NCBI GenBank assembly: GCA_012839295.1
Contig: DUNO01000064.1
Location: forward strand, 1-42,717
Direction of reading: 5' to 3'
DNA length: 42,717 nucleotides
DNA from: Clostridiales bacterium
Lineage (GTDB): Bacteria; Bacillota; Clostridia; Lachnospirales; Lachnospiraceae
Position numbers and translations under genes: made by a program
Shown here: positions 42,710 through 42,717 of the stretch, in pieces
Layout of the letters: each line of letters opens with the position of its first letter
Position numbering within the stretch: the stretch's first letter is position 1
Notes under the pieces: generated by a model
The model's database searches: none
Seen by the model: only the letters and a program-made list of their open reading frames with translations
Told to the model about the DNA's origin: nothing

Positions 42710-42717
42710 CTATATCC

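Noticed and set aside
1-42717. CRISPR arrays, transposases, integrases or tRNA-linked attachment sites
   Set aside because: No regularly spaced repeats, recombinase motifs or tRNA cloverleaf were recognised; the inverted repeats are isolated and do not flank a transposase.

Overview
This 42.7 kb window looks like chromosomal DNA from an anaerobic low-GC Firmicute, most likely a Lachnospiraceae / Clostridium cluster XIVa type. The evidence is the AT-rich sequence with strong AGGAGG-type ribosome binding sites, several TTG starts, many AraC-type regulators, ABC sugar uptake systems, PocR sensor domains and uroporphyrinogen-decarboxylase-fold (URO-D) and corrinoid methyltransferase proteins. No rRNA, tRNA, CRISPR array, prophage or intact transposase was seen. 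The assignment is by family resemblance only.

Layout. (1) 1-1914: a hexanucleotide microsatellite at the window edge, then a cytoplasmic GH30 glycosidase and a bidirectional terminator. (2) 2013-9788, minus strand: a catabolic operon read as PIG-L deacetylase, URO-D protein, Mgl/Rbs-type permease, double ATPase, lipoprotein binding protein, second URO-D protein, ROK kinase. A divergent AraC regulator (10120-11070) has a tiny upstream ORF. (3) 11202-24300, minus strand: CdaR-type regulator, terminator, glycerate kinase, MalFG-type permeases, lipoprotein binding protein, a strongly palindromic spacer, SIS protein, BadF-type sugar kinase, second SIS protein, DUF6259-type glycosidase-like protein, metallo-beta-lactamase-fold protein and GH13_31 alpha-glucosidase. 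This reads as uptake, hydrolysis, phosphorylation and isomerisation of an alpha-linked, probably amino-sugar-containing saccharide. (4) 24574-33747: corrinoid protein, PocR-AraC regulator, URO-D methyltransferase, one-piece dihydroxyacetone kinase, glycerol dehydrogenase, a soluble PocR chemoreceptor and a second PocR-AraC regulator. This joins corrinoid methyl transfer with glycerol/dihydroxyacetone metabolism under three PocR sensors. (5) 33837-38756: a membrane alpha/beta hydrolase, a GNAT acetyltransferase, an AraC-GyrI-DUF3788 regulator and an AlbA_2 gene fragment. (6) 38981-41095: a fourth URO-D protein divergent from a LysR regulator with a palindromic operator candidate. (7) 41154-42709: dihydropteroate synthase and an HD-domain protein, probably the end of a folate operon, the HD protein carrying an in-frame 27-bp repeat array.

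The most interesting signals are the four URO-D proteins with different metal-ligand sets, two of them in a sugar-transport operon with no corrinoid protein; the corrinoid/URO-D/PocR cluster with no recognisable MttB- or MtaB-type partner; the cytoplasmic PocR chemoreceptor; the membrane-fused hydrolase; and several perfect long inverted repeats (9021-9090, 18385-18505, 23103-23143). By eye, regions 4 and 7 look more GC-rich than the ABC operons of regions 2 and 3; this was not computed.
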